Shown here: positions 46,960 to 58,080 of the stretch, in pieces | How positions within the stretch are numbered: position 1 is the first letter of the stretch | Layout of the letters: each line of letters begins with the position of its first letter | Origin: Chimonanthus salicifolius | Lineage: Eukaryota; Streptophyta; Magnoliopsida; Laurales; Calycanthaceae | Assembly (NCBI GenBank): GCA_013350335.1 | Contig: CM023534.1 | Coordinates: 23,083,302-23,147,301, forward strand | Length of the DNA: 64,000 nucleotides | Direction of reading: 5' to 3' | Program-made: the position numbers and the translations under genes | The notes under the pieces: model-generated | Seen by the model: the letters and a program-made list of their open reading frames with translations, nothing else | What the model was told of the DNA's origin: nothing | The model's database searches: none

Positions 46960-47596
46960 TCTTCTCTATCTCATGCTCATTAGGCCTGGTGGTGCACATT
47001 GTTTCCCAGTTCATAAGTCAGCCTCGCACATCTCATTTTGATGCTGTCAAACGCATTCTCCGTTATCTCAAAGGTTCCCTTGGTCGCGGGCTCCAACTTA
47101 TGCGTGCGACACAACCCCTGCACCTGACTGCCTACTTTGATGCTGATTGGGCTGGTTGTCCTGATAGTCGACGCTCCACTACAGGTTATTGTATCTTCCT
47201 GGGTTCCAACTTAAATTCTTGGTGTGCTAAGAAGCAACCCACCGTTTCACAATCAAGTGCTAAAGTTGAATATCGAGCCCTTGCTTATACTTGTGCCGAT
47301 ACCGTTTGGATTACACATCTTTTACGAGAGCTTGACATTCCTCTCTCTTCTCTGACCGTTCTTTTTTGTGATAATCTCAGTGCTACATACATGGAGGCTA
47401 ATCCTGTGTTCTATGTTCGGACTAAACACATTAAGCTTGATTATCATTTCCTCCGTGAACGTGTCACCGCTGGCTCGCATCAGATTCAATTTGTATCCTC
47501 CCAGGATCAACTCGCCGATATTTTCACTAAGGGGTTGCCGACATCACGCTTTTCAGTGCTTAGCTCCAACCTTGTCACTTTCCCACCGTCGAGTTT
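46960..47596 (+). pseudogene. Copia RNase H, nearly continuous
   Basis: The frame from about 46990 gives FDAVKRILRYLKGS, LTAYFDADWAGCPDSRRSTT (first D), SQSSAKVEYRALA (E), VLFCDNLSATYM (D) and SSQDQLADIFTKGLP (final D). This is the complete copia RNase H/connection region, the best-preserved coding part of the element. Confidence 0.92.
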
Positions 47597-47755
47597 GCAA
47601 GGGAGTATTAGAGGACAGGGTTGACCCTCCATATTTGTACTATTCTATATTTGTCAGGTTCCCTGATTAAGGCGTTGTACTTAGATTTGTACATCTATAT
47701 ATATTGTTTAATAAGACGGGTTTGTGATGAGCCGAAAGATTTCAAAACTTCTACA
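47597..47755 (+). repeat. Copia polypurine tract and 3' LTR
   Basis: gcaagggag (47597-47605) precedes the 150-bp LTR at 47606-47755 starting TATTAGAGG. The TSD gaaac follows. Confidence 0.9.
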
Positions 47756-47760
47756 GAAAC

Positions 47761-47925
47761 ATTTCCATCTAAAATAGTCTTGTAATCTACCAATTGTCTA
47801 AATGTAGAAGATTATCTTTTGGAAGGCACATGACCGGCCATAAGTTTCATTTAATAATGAGGATGAAATTCAGAAGGGGTAGATGAATTGTTGTGGCATC
47901 AATCCTCATTCTTTGAGTGGATGCA
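47761..47925 (+). repeat. Intron duplication, right copy
   Basis: Counterpart of 34398-34568, on the far side of the copia element. Confidence 0.6.
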
Positions 47926-49689
47926 GTGTTTCTGAATCTTGTAGTCATTATGGATAAATGGTTATGGACATGAAATATGGAAGACGGAATATATTTCAAA
48001 AGATATTACTTTAGGCAGTAATTTGGTCCTACTCAGGGGAGAAATTTGCCAGTTTAAACATACTTTCGTCGGCAAGTGAGAAATTATGACTTTGAGAAAA
48101 TATGAGATTTTTTGCATGCCAAATATGAAGAGTGTTTCTGCTGTCAAATGTATAAGCATGGTTCTTAAATGTTGTTGATGCTCAAGTACCAGTACCTCTT
48201 GGAGCTTTTGAAATGGCATTTAGATATTGACAATGCTAAAAAACTCTAACTGAAGTTCATTTAAAGAATGGTCTTTAATTTAAGTTGTATTCGTAGTAGT
48301 ATATTAATTTTACAGAACATTTCAGAGAAGATATTTTCCCCTGTTTTTTGGGTTGGGAATTTAGTTCTAGAGATTACTTTGTTTGATTTAGATATTTAGC
48401 CTATGTGTATTGATCAAGAAAGACATGTTAGGTAAAGGGATTGATCAGGAGTTTTCTCCTTTAATATTGTTTAACCATTTCTCATGTATATTGCCTCTAT
48501 GATATATATGGCAATGATGCCAAAACAAGATTTTCAAGATAAAAAGGACCACTGACGTAACCCGCGTAGCCAAATTTGGGAAAGCCATGGCAAGTTCTTC
48601 CATATGACGTTAGGAACAGCTTTCTCACTTTTATAGCCCATTTGATGTGAGAATTTCAAGTGTTTATTGTCTCTTATCTAAGTTTGGAGGTGGCCAGCAG
48701 GCAGACATACCTGGTCCAACATCAGTCTGTTGGAGGATTGCAAGGTGGAGAAGTTTCCTAACCAAACAGGCCTCAGTGGAGAGCCTTTTTATCGATGATT
48801 TAACTGGGGTGAATGCCTGGTTATGAGCCGCCACTTTGGTTATCATGTCTCAATGTTGTAGAGACTGAAATATCCTTCTCTATAATTGTTTTACAGTGGC
48901 ATATGACCAAACTAAATTTCATCAGAGAGAAAATTTTAGTTATACACAACTGGCAGAACAAGAATGTGTCATTATCTTAAGATAGTGGATAAGGAATCCA
49001 CAGGAGAAAACTGTATGAATCTGATGTTGCTTCCCCAACTAAAACATACTGTTCCATGCACACCTACCTTTTTTGTCAGCCTATGAACAATTCCTTGGCC
49101 AAGAGTGTGCCTTGTAATTTTCCTACTAGGCATGTTGTGGATCAAAGATAACCATGAATTCCAGTAATTTTGGTTTCATTTACAGTTGAATAGAATCTCT
49201 AAACTCTGCATATTGCCCTTTACTTTAGCAAGCAAGATGTGATCCAAGTCCTGAGGATTTTCATGATGGGTTCCATTGTAGATGGGTCTTGCTCTCGAAA
49301 TATTTCAGATTGGAGGATCCTAATCAATTTGATAATTTCCTTTTAATAAATTAAATGTTGGGTATATCTGTGCTCTTTGCTTTACTGCTTTTTTTCCAGT
49401 TTTTTATCCAAGGTTTAAATATGTCATCTTTATATAAAACAACTCATGGAGAAATTTATGTATATTAAGAACCTATAAACATCTACCAAGTTAGTTGATA
49501 CTCTAAATATTGAAAAATAAAGCCATTCCCTAATGACTAAGTGGAGATTGCATTACGAAGGAGTGACCACCACTATTAGAACTATGTGGCAAGACAGAAC
49601 AATTTCCAATTGGAGTGGGACTCCACTCACGATTTTCTTTGAGCTTCTAAACATTTGCTTTAATCATGTGAAACTTAACAATAAGTGTC
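47926..49689. other. Non-coding intron sequence of the HEMB pseudogene
   Basis: AT-rich. No terminal repeats or coding blocks recognised. Confidence 0.5.
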
Positions 49690-50480
49690 CAAGATGAGGT
49701 ATCATGATGCATACTATTTCTAGATGATATAATATTAATTAGTGAAACAATACATCAATTAAATATGAAGTTGGAGACGTGGAGGAAATTTTTGAGATTA
49801 CTGGTTTATTAGATCAAAGAAAGAATTCATGGAATATACCTTTTGTGGAACAGAAGATAGGGAGAGTGGCCAAATTAAAATTGGAAACAATTTAGTGTTG
49901 CACTATGATAAATTTAGGTACTTGGGCTCAATAGTAGAATCTAATAGAGGACCCAATCCAGATATAACCAATTGAGTTGGGGTTTGGTGGGCAAAATGTT
50001 GGCAACCTAGTAGAGTGTGATATTATTAAAGAATCCCATATAATCCAAATGGGTGATTTTATAAAACGGTCATTAGATCCTCAATGCTATATAGGGCAAG
50101 GTGTTGGGCAATGCAGAAATGACAAGACAGGGTAATGGAGATGTGAATTTATGATGGATTAGCTTAATGACTTTCAATGATAAGAGTTAGAAATAACTAT
50201 ATTAGGAAGGCTTTAAAAATAACAGTAATAAATGATAATATGGGGGAAACTCGTTTTAAGGTGGTTTGATCATGTTATTAGAAAACCAATGGTGACTCTA
50301 GTACGTAAAGTTGAGGGGTTACAAATGGAAGGTACAAGGAGGTAAGGAAGACCATTGAAAACACGGAGGAATGAGATATAGAAAGACATGATATAGTGTA
50401 GAGTGACAAACATTTTGGCTTACGATAAGTTCAAATGGAGATGTAGAATTCAAAAGGCCAACCTTAGATAAATGGGATAA
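49690..50480 (+). mobile_element. RTE-type LINE 3' remnant
   Basis: Across frames it shows the C-terminal half of an RTE-like RT: a decayed FLDDIILI (family FADDIVLI) with SETIHQLNMKLETWR, then FRYLGSIV-like, RPMLYRARCWAMQK-like, MTRQGNGDVN, LRWFDHV-like, VEGLQMEGTRR and GRP-like blocks. Stops occur about every 20-40 codons. It lies in the HEMB pseudogene's last intron. Confidence 0.7.
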
Positions 50481-50758
50481 TGACTCTTGGTTATGATGAC
50501 TATGATTATGACAACTATCCCAATTGCTGGCCCATTAGATGAACTTTTGGATTACCAATCCATGGTCCCCACATATACAAGATTATGGCCCAAGAGTGAC
50601 CACTGCATGTTCACCAACATGGGTTGCCTGCTCCAAATTTTACTCTTTTAGTTCACCTGATGAAGTCATTTGCTTATCTGACCATGAAATGAATCTTATT
50701 GCAACTGATAAATTTTTATTATCCATTCATTATGTTTTTGTCTCTTTTTCTATTGAAG

Positions 50759-50923
50759 GTTTCCTATGGGAATTCTATGATCAAAGCTGGTGGAATTTTC
50801 AAAATAATCGATAAAAAGAAAATGATGTTGGAGTCACTCATCTGCATTAAAAGTTCTGGAGCAGGCATCACACTAACATACTCTGCTTTTCAAGCTTCAA
50901 GGTGTTTATGTGGTAAGAGGTGA
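50759..50923 (+). pseudogene. HEMB: HEMB pseudogene last exon
   Basis: After TATTGAAG the exon reads VSYGNSMIKAGGIFKIIDKK, then KMMLESLICIKSSGAGITLT and YSAFQASRCLCGKR with TGA at 50921. It is in frame but diverged (VSGEYSMIK is VSYGNSMIK; RRAGADIILTYFALQ is KSSGAGITLTYSAFQ). It lies 18.8 kb from the preceding exon. Confidence 0.92.
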
Positions 50924-51500
50924 AGACAGACATGACAGAGTTGAACCATATTATATTGTACTATACTAGAATTTACCCAAAATCCTGTATCTTGTTTCTG
51001 ATGTTGAATTTAGGGTTTTTTTTCCACTGCAAGCTTTGGTGAAAAACTCAACAAGTTGTTTATTATGTGGTTAAATTTTGACTCTAGACATCTCAAATAA
51101 AAGCTTAATTAACATTCATTTGCGTGGTAACAGAAAGTGGATCTCTGAATGGATGGAATATTTGCATTTACCCCAACTTGTAGCCAGTTTGAGTATTTTA
51201 GGGTGATATGGTCAATGTGTCCAATTGGCTTTGCCTCTAGGTTGGTGGCATAACCAGCGTTTATTGATAATGATTTGGGGTGGAAAATGTGGAGAATGAG
51301 TATCCCACCAACGGCAGTTTCTTTTTTCTTTTCTTTTTCTCCTTTTTAACATGATCCCACGCTTAGCCAAATAGATAAAGTCCGTTCTGCTAAAATATCT
51401 TGAACAATATGTAAGTTGGGGTACATATAGATGCATCCCAAGTCCATGGATGTGTTTCGTTGGTTTGCAGGTTCAGCTCTGAGATGGGTGGTGTTGAAGG
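50924..51500. other. Intergenic, HEMB pseudogene to bZIP
   Basis: The HEMB remnant (plus) and bZIP gene (minus) are convergent. No terminator-like or other structure was singled out. Confidence 0.5.
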
Positions 51501-51504
51501 AGAG

Positions 51505-51987
51505 TTACAGATCTTTCAGAATATCAAAAGGATTATTGAGCTGCAGGTCTTGGAGCATCTGGCGGAGATCTGAAGCTTCTTCTCTGAGTCGGATGTTCTC
51601 TTTCTGGACACTGTTGCACTGCTCCGACATGTCATTCATCTTGTTTAGAAGCTGGCGATTCTCGCCTTGAAGCCGAACGACACGTGCCCAAAGCTCATCG
51701 AGGTGCCTTTGCTTACGCATCCGCGAGCGGCGAGCAGATTCCCTGTTGGATATCATCCTTCTCTTCTTCCTCTCGTTTATCATACTCAAGTGATCATCTT
51801 CTGATGATCCAGAAGTTGAGTTGTTGCTGAGTGATTGTGAAGTGGGTTCATTCATGGGAGGTGGAATTTCGAAACTCGTTGAAGGATTTGGGTTGAGAAA
51901 TCTGCCGATATGAAGGGCAGGGATGTTGTTTTGTATGGCAGTCAGCTGTGCCAGGTACTGGATTCCGGCAATGTCAGCCAGCTCCAT
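51505..51987 (-). CDS. bZIP transcription factor, group S (bZIP43-like)
   Basis: A single exon of 160 codons, ATG 51987 to TAA 51505, with no lesion. A non-conserved N-terminal third (MELADIAGIQYLAQL...) is followed by an acidic/Ser-rich stretch (GSSEDDHLS). Next comes the basic region ERKKRRMISNRESARRSRMR with the invariant N-x7-R spacing, then KQRHLDELWARV. A leucine zipper with hydrophobic heptads (VVRLQGENRQLLNKMND..., IRLREEASDLRQML) runs to about residue 148. Length, lack of introns and the RKQRHLDELW motif match small plant group-S bZIPs such as Arabidopsis bZIP42/43/48, nuclear DNA-binding proteins that recognise ACGT-core sites as dimers. The target genes cannot be inferred. No sucrose-control uORF peptide is evident upstream. 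Confidence 0.96.
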   Translation of the reverse strand: MELADIAGIQYLAQLTAIQNNIPALHIGRFLNPNPSTSFEIPPPMNEPTSQSLSNNSTSGSSEDDHLSMINERKKRRMISNRESARRSRMRKQRHLDELWARVVRLQGENRQLLNKMNDMSEQCNSVQKENIRLREEASDLRQMLQDLQLNNPFDILKDL

Positions 51988-52094
51988 TTGCCTGATCTTT
52001 GGACTTGAATCGAAAGGGGAGGGGGGAACTGAATGTGTAATTCTGAAAGAGTAGCTGGTTTGTTTGGCGAATGGGATGAAGCAGGTCTGGTGGG

Positions 52095-52103
52095 CTTTTA
52101 TAG
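52095..52103 (-). promoter_or_regulatory. TATA box of the bZIP gene
   Basis: CTATAAAAG on minus, about 110 bp upstream of the ATG at 51987, implying a start of transcription near 52070 and a 5' UTR of about 80 nt. Confidence 0.7.
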
Positions 52104-52910
52104 ACCATTAAAATGCTACTGGATGATCCACTCCCAGCAAATGAAGAGTGGGCAATTGATTTCAGTGGATGACTAAATGTTTGACGTGTTTTTTCATGTT
52201 TATATCTATCTTTTTGTACATTGATAGCATGGATGCATGCATTTGACACATGAATGTATGTATGAGAGTAGCACCAAAAACATACAGTAACAGTGAAGTC
52301 ATACAAGTGAATATCATATTATGGTTATCCGGGTGTTTGTGGGGAATCTCAGTGGTTAACAGCAGTTTGACTCAGCGGTTGAATCTAATTAAACTAAATT
52401 GTTATGTAAAATAGTTTAATTAATGATTCGGTTTTTAAAACAATGGTAGAGATTAAGCCTCAAGAGGTAGGCTGACTATGGATTTCCCATCAAATGATTG
52501 GATAAATTTGCGGGCAGACAAAATACTTTTTTATGACCAAGTTGTCTAGGATTCTTTGAGCACCTGATTAATCATCGTGGCATGTGCAAGCTTCTTTACC
52601 CACACACATGGGATAACTTTTTGTGGAGTGGCCATTTGAGGTGGAGTGAGAATCGAATTTAGGATTCCCGTTTTCCATCACTCTAACCCCATTAGGTGAG
52701 GAGACGTGGAATATGAAGTAGCTAGAATTGAGCTCTAAAAAATGACCGAAATCCAAAACTTTGGCCAGTATATATTTGGTCGTAATCAGCACCATTAATT
52801 TCCGATTTAAGCAAACTATGGACCACAAATGTGATGTAAATCTTCATTCTTGATTGATTGCTTTTGTGGTTTTTAAACGAAATATAGAATTTGTTGTGAT
52901 ATAGCTAATT
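52104..52910. other. Upstream region of the bZIP gene
   Basis: No coding blocks. Presumed promoter. Confidence 0.4.
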
Positions 52911-52918
52911 ATCTATTC

Positions 52919-53316
52919 CAAAGGTTCAAATATCAGCCGATACATATCGTATCGGCCGTACATACCCAATATCGGCCGATATGGCCGATATTCGGTCCAA
53001 AATATTGGCCACAATATCGGCCGATATTCATAAATATTGGTATTTAATTATTTTTTTTAAAAACACCGATACAGTTTTTCACGGTTTTTGACGGTTTTTC
53101 ACTGTTTTTCAACGGTTTAGGGTTTCACGGTTTTTTGCGGTTTTCACGGTTTTTCACGGTTTTCAACGGTTCAGGGTTTCACAGGTTTCACGGTTTTTTG
53201 CGGTTTTTACGGTTTTTTCACGGTTCCGATATCGGAGGAGAGAGAAATATACCGATATCGGAGGAGAGAGAAAAATATCGGCCGATATATCGGCCCGGCC
53301 GATTTTTAAATCCCTG
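52919..53316. mobile_element. hAT-type MITE with internal CACGGTTTTT array, 398 bp
   Basis: Ends CAAAGGTTCAAATATCAGCCG and (reverse-complemented) CAGGGATTTAAAAATCGGCC, flanked by identical 8-bp atctattc (52911-52918 and 53317-53324). Outer arms are dense in atatcggccgat palindromes. The centre (about 53075-53225) is a direct array of cacggttttt/caacggttt units with embedded ttagggttt and tcagggttt. Confidence 0.85.
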
Positions 53317-53724
53317 ATCTATTCATCAAAATTCTATGAAGAAAGGATAAAATTTTGAGTTCGCCATACTTGTCTGATTCTATATTTCTATCAGATCAAA
53401 CATGTATATGTAAGACTAAGCAGGTTATCCGCTAATTTTAGCTGCTCTTTTAGAACAAATCCAACTAAAATTTCAAATTTTAATGACATTTCGACTGAAT
53501 TTTGATCAATGACCACAGCTGTGGATATAAGTACTTAAAAATAAATATTTCTAAGAAAAGCTTCATTATGGGTTCATGATAGATGGGTAGTACATATAAT
53601 ATTTTGTTAGAGCATAGGTGCATTTAGACCTTTTGAGTGTTATTAAGATATATTTTTTTAATTAAGCACTGTGAGTCATTACTTTTTATGCTCGTATGAC
53701 TAGACTGACTAAATTAGATGAGAA

Positions 53725-53904
53725 CATGGGTTTTAATATCATTCAATTGATATATATCGGTTTATACGAATTGTATCGGTCGATATCCGATATATATATA
53801 TCACTGAAATCGTCTGATATCAGTGGTTTTAATAAAAAAATAAAAAATAAAAGAGAAATATTTCAAGGCCGAGATATCGGCCGAGACCGAGATTTCAACT
53901 CCTG
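53725..53904. mobile_element. hAT-type MITE of the same family, 180 bp
   Basis: Starts CATGGGTTTTAATATC, ends GATTTCAACTCCTG, and is flanked by identical 8-bp gatgagaa (53717-53724 and 53905-53912). The interior has gagatatcggccgagaccg. It is shorter than its relatives at 52919 and 20754 and lacks the central array. Confidence 0.85.
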
Positions 53905-53912
53905 GATGAGAA

Positions 53913-56900
53913 TATGGCTCCAATTCCCAATTGGGGTGGAACATGAAAGTCACCTCAGTCGTTTTCAAAAAATATTTTAATTTACATGTGGCATAAAATT
54001 TAAGACCTATTGACCATGCTAAATAAAACATCCAGTTCTATACATAAAAAATTATTCTTATTTCTTAGAACAGTTTTATATCCATCAAACTTAAAAGTAG
54101 AAATTTCTCTCAAAAGAAACAGCTTCAAGCTCACCTGTTGACTTTCATAACTTTATGTTAACTCTATATAATATTTTGCCAAATATTTTTTTATGAAAAT
54201 GAATATATGTGCTATCTTTTATTTGGTCCACACAATTAAACTTATGAGTTATGGCTTGTGTATCTTTGAAAAAGCTTTTAAAGATGACACATGAAAGCCA
54301 TAATCATAGTTTCAATGGAGCCTTTTCTTTGATTGTCGCAAATATCATTATCAACTTATATCAATATAGATAATTGCAAAATATTTCTAAATTATATTTT
54401 TTTTGAGACATTATGATAAAAATGCCAAAAAATAAAATAATTAAAAATAATAAATATATCAAAAGTAACTAATTAAAAACTATAAGACTTCTTCTAAAAA
54501 TATATTTATTAGATTTGAAAAGTTGTAATGTTTTTTAATAGATCAGATCAACTCAAAATGAATTCAAATAAAGACATTCTGATTGAATTGGAATTGAGCA
54601 AACTCATTCGAGAATCGAAATGCAACTCGCTTGAAAATTATTCTATATTTTAATATCATCAATCAAGATATTTATTAATATGGACAACATTCACCCTTAT
54701 CTAGTTTAGTATTTAATAATTTATAGAGCCACTCTTTTTAAGGGTTCTTTTTCGACGTCATTATCCTTTTAATGCTCGTGTTTGTAGAAAACTAATATAG
54801 GATTTAGTAAGCACTAAGCAGTGATTGGATGGCATGGGAGAATGACGTAGTGACGTGACGTAGTGACGTGAGAGTGGTAGAAGGAAAGCATAAAAAATGA
54901 TGACTCGACGACCACCTCTTGGGTGGGACCCAATTATAAAATTATGATGGTACAGGTTTTGGTACTCACCATGACCATCCAAAGCTCCACCATTTTCAAC
55001 GTTAATCTTGTTGTAGGGCGGTTGCGAACTAATTTCACATTGAAAATATAAAGGAAGATTTAAAGGTCACTTAACATGTTAGTCTTTTGCCCTGAAAACT
55101 CAGGTCCTAAGAGATTCATGGGATTCAACACTATTATTTTGAATAAAGTAGATTAAATTTGATGGAGAACCATAATTAAAAAATCGATAATTTATTGGTA
55201 TGACCTGTCAAGAACTCACGTTCAACTTTAAAGTGTCACTCCCCATAAAACTTATCCAACGTGTGTAGATTGTGAGATTTACATATACTTCAAAGATTAG
55301 TCGGATGAGACACTTAAACATATTGGTTAAAAAGAATAAAATCAAGACAAATAACGTTATTAGTTATGAATGAATCTCTAGAATGATTACGACATTGAAT
55401 TTTTTTTATTTTCTTTATATATATTTGATACTTAGATATTTATTTCTAGTGATCAAAACTGAAATTGATAATTTGAATATGAGCTGAAAGTTTTTACTTC
55501 TTTTCTACTAAAAAGAAAAAAAATAAATTACTATTTGTACTTTTGTAGTAAGTTCCACTGAATGGGCTATTCTAAAAGGATATATTTCCAAGTAAAGTGC
55601 AGGGTGATAATGGTAAAGCTTGGCACTGAAAACACTACTACCTCTCTCTTGGGGAAAATGCCGAAAGCTTCTCTCACGATTTTCTAATGGTGGAATCATA
55701 GCATGTCTCCCTTGTGCTCATTCTTTTGACAGGTAGCTCAGATGTCTCGGTTCTGGTTGATTCTTATTGTTTCTATTCATTTCTATCACTTTATATATTT
55801 GAGTGGTTAGGTATTCTCATTTTATATGTGAGGTCTTATTCTTGATCTTAGAAGTGCGTTTTCAATCTATAGTATTTGTAGGTAGTGTTATGGATCAAGA
55901 GTTTTTCCAATCACTACAAAATGGGGTCCGTGGGTTTCAGTGTTAAAAAAAAATCTATACCTGTACTACTCTTTTGATTCATACACAATTTGATTGATTG
56001 ACCCAACTCAAGTTGGGTGAGTTAATTCGTCAAAACTCTGCACCATATCAAATTTCGATTCGTCAACTTGAGAGATGACTCGGCTAACTTAGTTTGTACT
56101 TCCACAATAAAACTCGATTAGTTCAATAGAGAATTGTCAAGGATACTAAATTTATATTTTTATACATTTGTCATAATTTAAGTGATAAAAAAATACATTA
56201 ATATTTTTTTATTAAAAATGTGCATGTCGCTGACACTTCTCAGGTCAAAGACTGACCATAACTCTAAATTTTACAACGTTCAAATCAGATTATATAATTC
56301 AACACAATGAAGTAGGTCAAATGGATTGGCTGTTGGTCCACTCATCAGACGGCACGTGTGGAACTGAAATGGAAATACCAGCTGATAATTTGATTCATTC
56401 TAACTTTTTATTATATTTTATACTTAGATAATAGATGAAAAATTCATACATACTGATCAATATTTTTTATATCGCATTGAACCTCAGATTATTAGAGATC
56501 ATCAACTGAGATTAGATTATCTTAAGGCTTATTAATTTTTTGGTCTAACAAATACTTTTATTTTGCTTCTTATTATCAATTGAATCACTTCCTCATTAGA
56601 AAATATCATCTGTTTTTTTTCTAATTTCAAGATTTTAACAAAATTTACCATCTTATTAGGTTTTTAGTATTTCTAAATTCTAATTACTATTTTTATATAT
56701 TTTTTTAATATTCTTATTTCATTATTTTAGTATAATTCACTATTTTATTATTTTTCTTTATAATCATTAGTTTTTTATTCCCAATGCTTCAGTTTTCTAT
56801 TTTTTATTTTGATATATAAATTTTCAAGTTTTAAAATTGTCATACGGTCTTTTTTTTTTCCATACAAAACACCCTACTCAGTAAGACATTTCGTTTCAAT

Positions 56901-58080
56901 CATTAAAGACTTAATTTCATTAGTTGTTTTTAGTTATTTAATTAAAAATAGAATGTAAGGGTATTTTTCTTAAAATTCCCCTATAATATGGATTATTTGA
57001 AAATTCACATGCTTTCTATAATTAAAAAAAAAACCCTTTACTTTTGATTAAAATTTTAAAAAGACCCCTTCACTATGGTGACTAAAAGTGATATTTTTTT
57101 TTTTTATGAAGATTATTTTGGTTTATAAGAAACTATTCTCATTATATAATTTATTTTATGAGCCCACGTGGGGCTTTTTGTCACCAATTTGCCTCTTCAC
57201 GCCTATTACAAGTTATATACTTGAGATAGATCTAATTTGATTATGATCTAATTTTAAGTTAACAAAACATTAGTTCCAAACCATGATGAGTTGAAAGCAA
57301 TAGAATGGCAATGCATACGAGGCCTTTTAAGAGTATTGAAAGGTGAAACACTTGAGTATCATCCATTGGCATCTGTCACTTCATTGATTACCTGCCTTAA
57401 AACAAGATTTAAAGAATTAATTAATTCAAACTTAATTAGGACCCAAGTTTGGCCTTCGTTTTTTACCTAATGATGCCTTGTTTAAGCAGGTTAGATGCCT
57501 TCTCTGTGAGAGTGTTTTCCTTCTGTTTTTCATACGTAAATTCAATTTTTTTTTTCTGAATTTTCTATTTTCCTATTTTTAAAGAAAAAGAAAGTGGAGT
57601 TTAGTGGTGATTAAAGTTTCATGGTCAAGTCTCTTTGCAGTGGAAAAGATGGTGTTTGTGCAACCTATCATTTAGTGGTACTCGATTATGCATCTATTTT
57701 TTAAATTTGTTTTAGAGTTTCATAAAAAAAATCTAACTGATGAAATTGAATGTTCATTTTAAATTTGACGATGGGAGTAAATTTCAACAAGAAAATCAAC
57801 TCTCAAACTTATTGATTTTAGTGGTCAAACATCACCAAACGTCCTTGTTTTTATTTATTTTCTATAGAATTTGACCTCTGAAATTAAGTGGTTAAGATTT
57901 GATTTTTCAACTTAAATTTGTTCTATATGCACAATTTGAAATAGTCTTAAATCTTGCAAGATATTTTTTCTTTAAACTATTCTTTATTATTTAAAAAAAA
58001 TAAAAAAAAATTTCACAACAACTTGGTAGCCTTATTAAATTCTCCACTTAAGTTATTCAAATAAACAATCTCAAAATGGA
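53913..58080. other. AT-rich intergenic sequence, no gene recognised
   Basis: All frames are short. Some stretches (54540-54640, 55980-56120) are rich in aactcgatt/gactcggct words like the decayed MITE at 19648, but no boundaries were found. Confidence 0.45.
54843..54873. promoter_or_regulatory. Four tandem TGACG motifs
   Basis: Two 13-bp units tgacgtagtgacg placed end to end, then tgag, give TGACG at 54843, 54851, 54856 and 54864. TGACG pairs are the as-1-type site bound by plant TGA/bZIP factors. The cluster is 2.8 kb upstream of the bZIP ATG. Its function is not shown. Confidence 0.5.

Larger units (their letters stand above)
34574..47755 (+). mobile_element. Ty1/copia retrotransposon, nested with other elements
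   Basis: LTRs of about 150 bp (34574-34719 and 47606-47755) share ggacagggttgaccctcc, ggcgttgtacttaga and end in acttctaca. The 5-bp TSD gaaac is identical on both sides (34569-34573, 47756-47760). A primer-binding site complementary to initiator tRNA-Met follows the 5' LTR and a purine tract precedes the 3' LTR. Gag, protease, integrase, RT and RNase H come in copia order, all broken. Removing the two inserted units leaves about 5.3 kb, normal for a copia element. Short LTRs and gag style suggest an Ale-like lineage, tentatively. Confidence 0.95.
31499..50923 (+). pseudogene. HEMB: HEMB (5-aminolevulinate dehydratase), truncated pseudogene split by transposons
   Basis: Four exons match the C-terminal third of plant HEMB, which condenses two 5-aminolevulinate molecules to porphobilinogen in plastid tetrapyrrole synthesis. 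The blocks are YASAFYSLFRESLDSNP, the YQMNP exon with EDEAEGADIL, VKPAMPYLDVVLLLPDE..LPIGAYQ, and NSMIKAGGIFKIID to RCLCGKR-stop. N-terminal exons are not recognisable. The copy is dead. The active-site segment around the first Schiff-base lysine (family SYTAKYAS) is shortened to ISNGYAS, and the YQMNP exon has a nonsense codon and a 1-nt deletion. The last intron (31966-50758) is 18.8 kb because of nested transposons. Confidence 0.9.

Noticed and set aside
51974..52306. 110-codon frame overlapping the bZIP start
   Set aside because: Begins upstream of the TATA box and lacks any conserved peptide, including the sucrose-control uORF pattern.
54840..54875. Transposon terminus or recombination site
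   Set aside because: Short 13-bp direct tandem only, with no inverted partner or flanking TSD.
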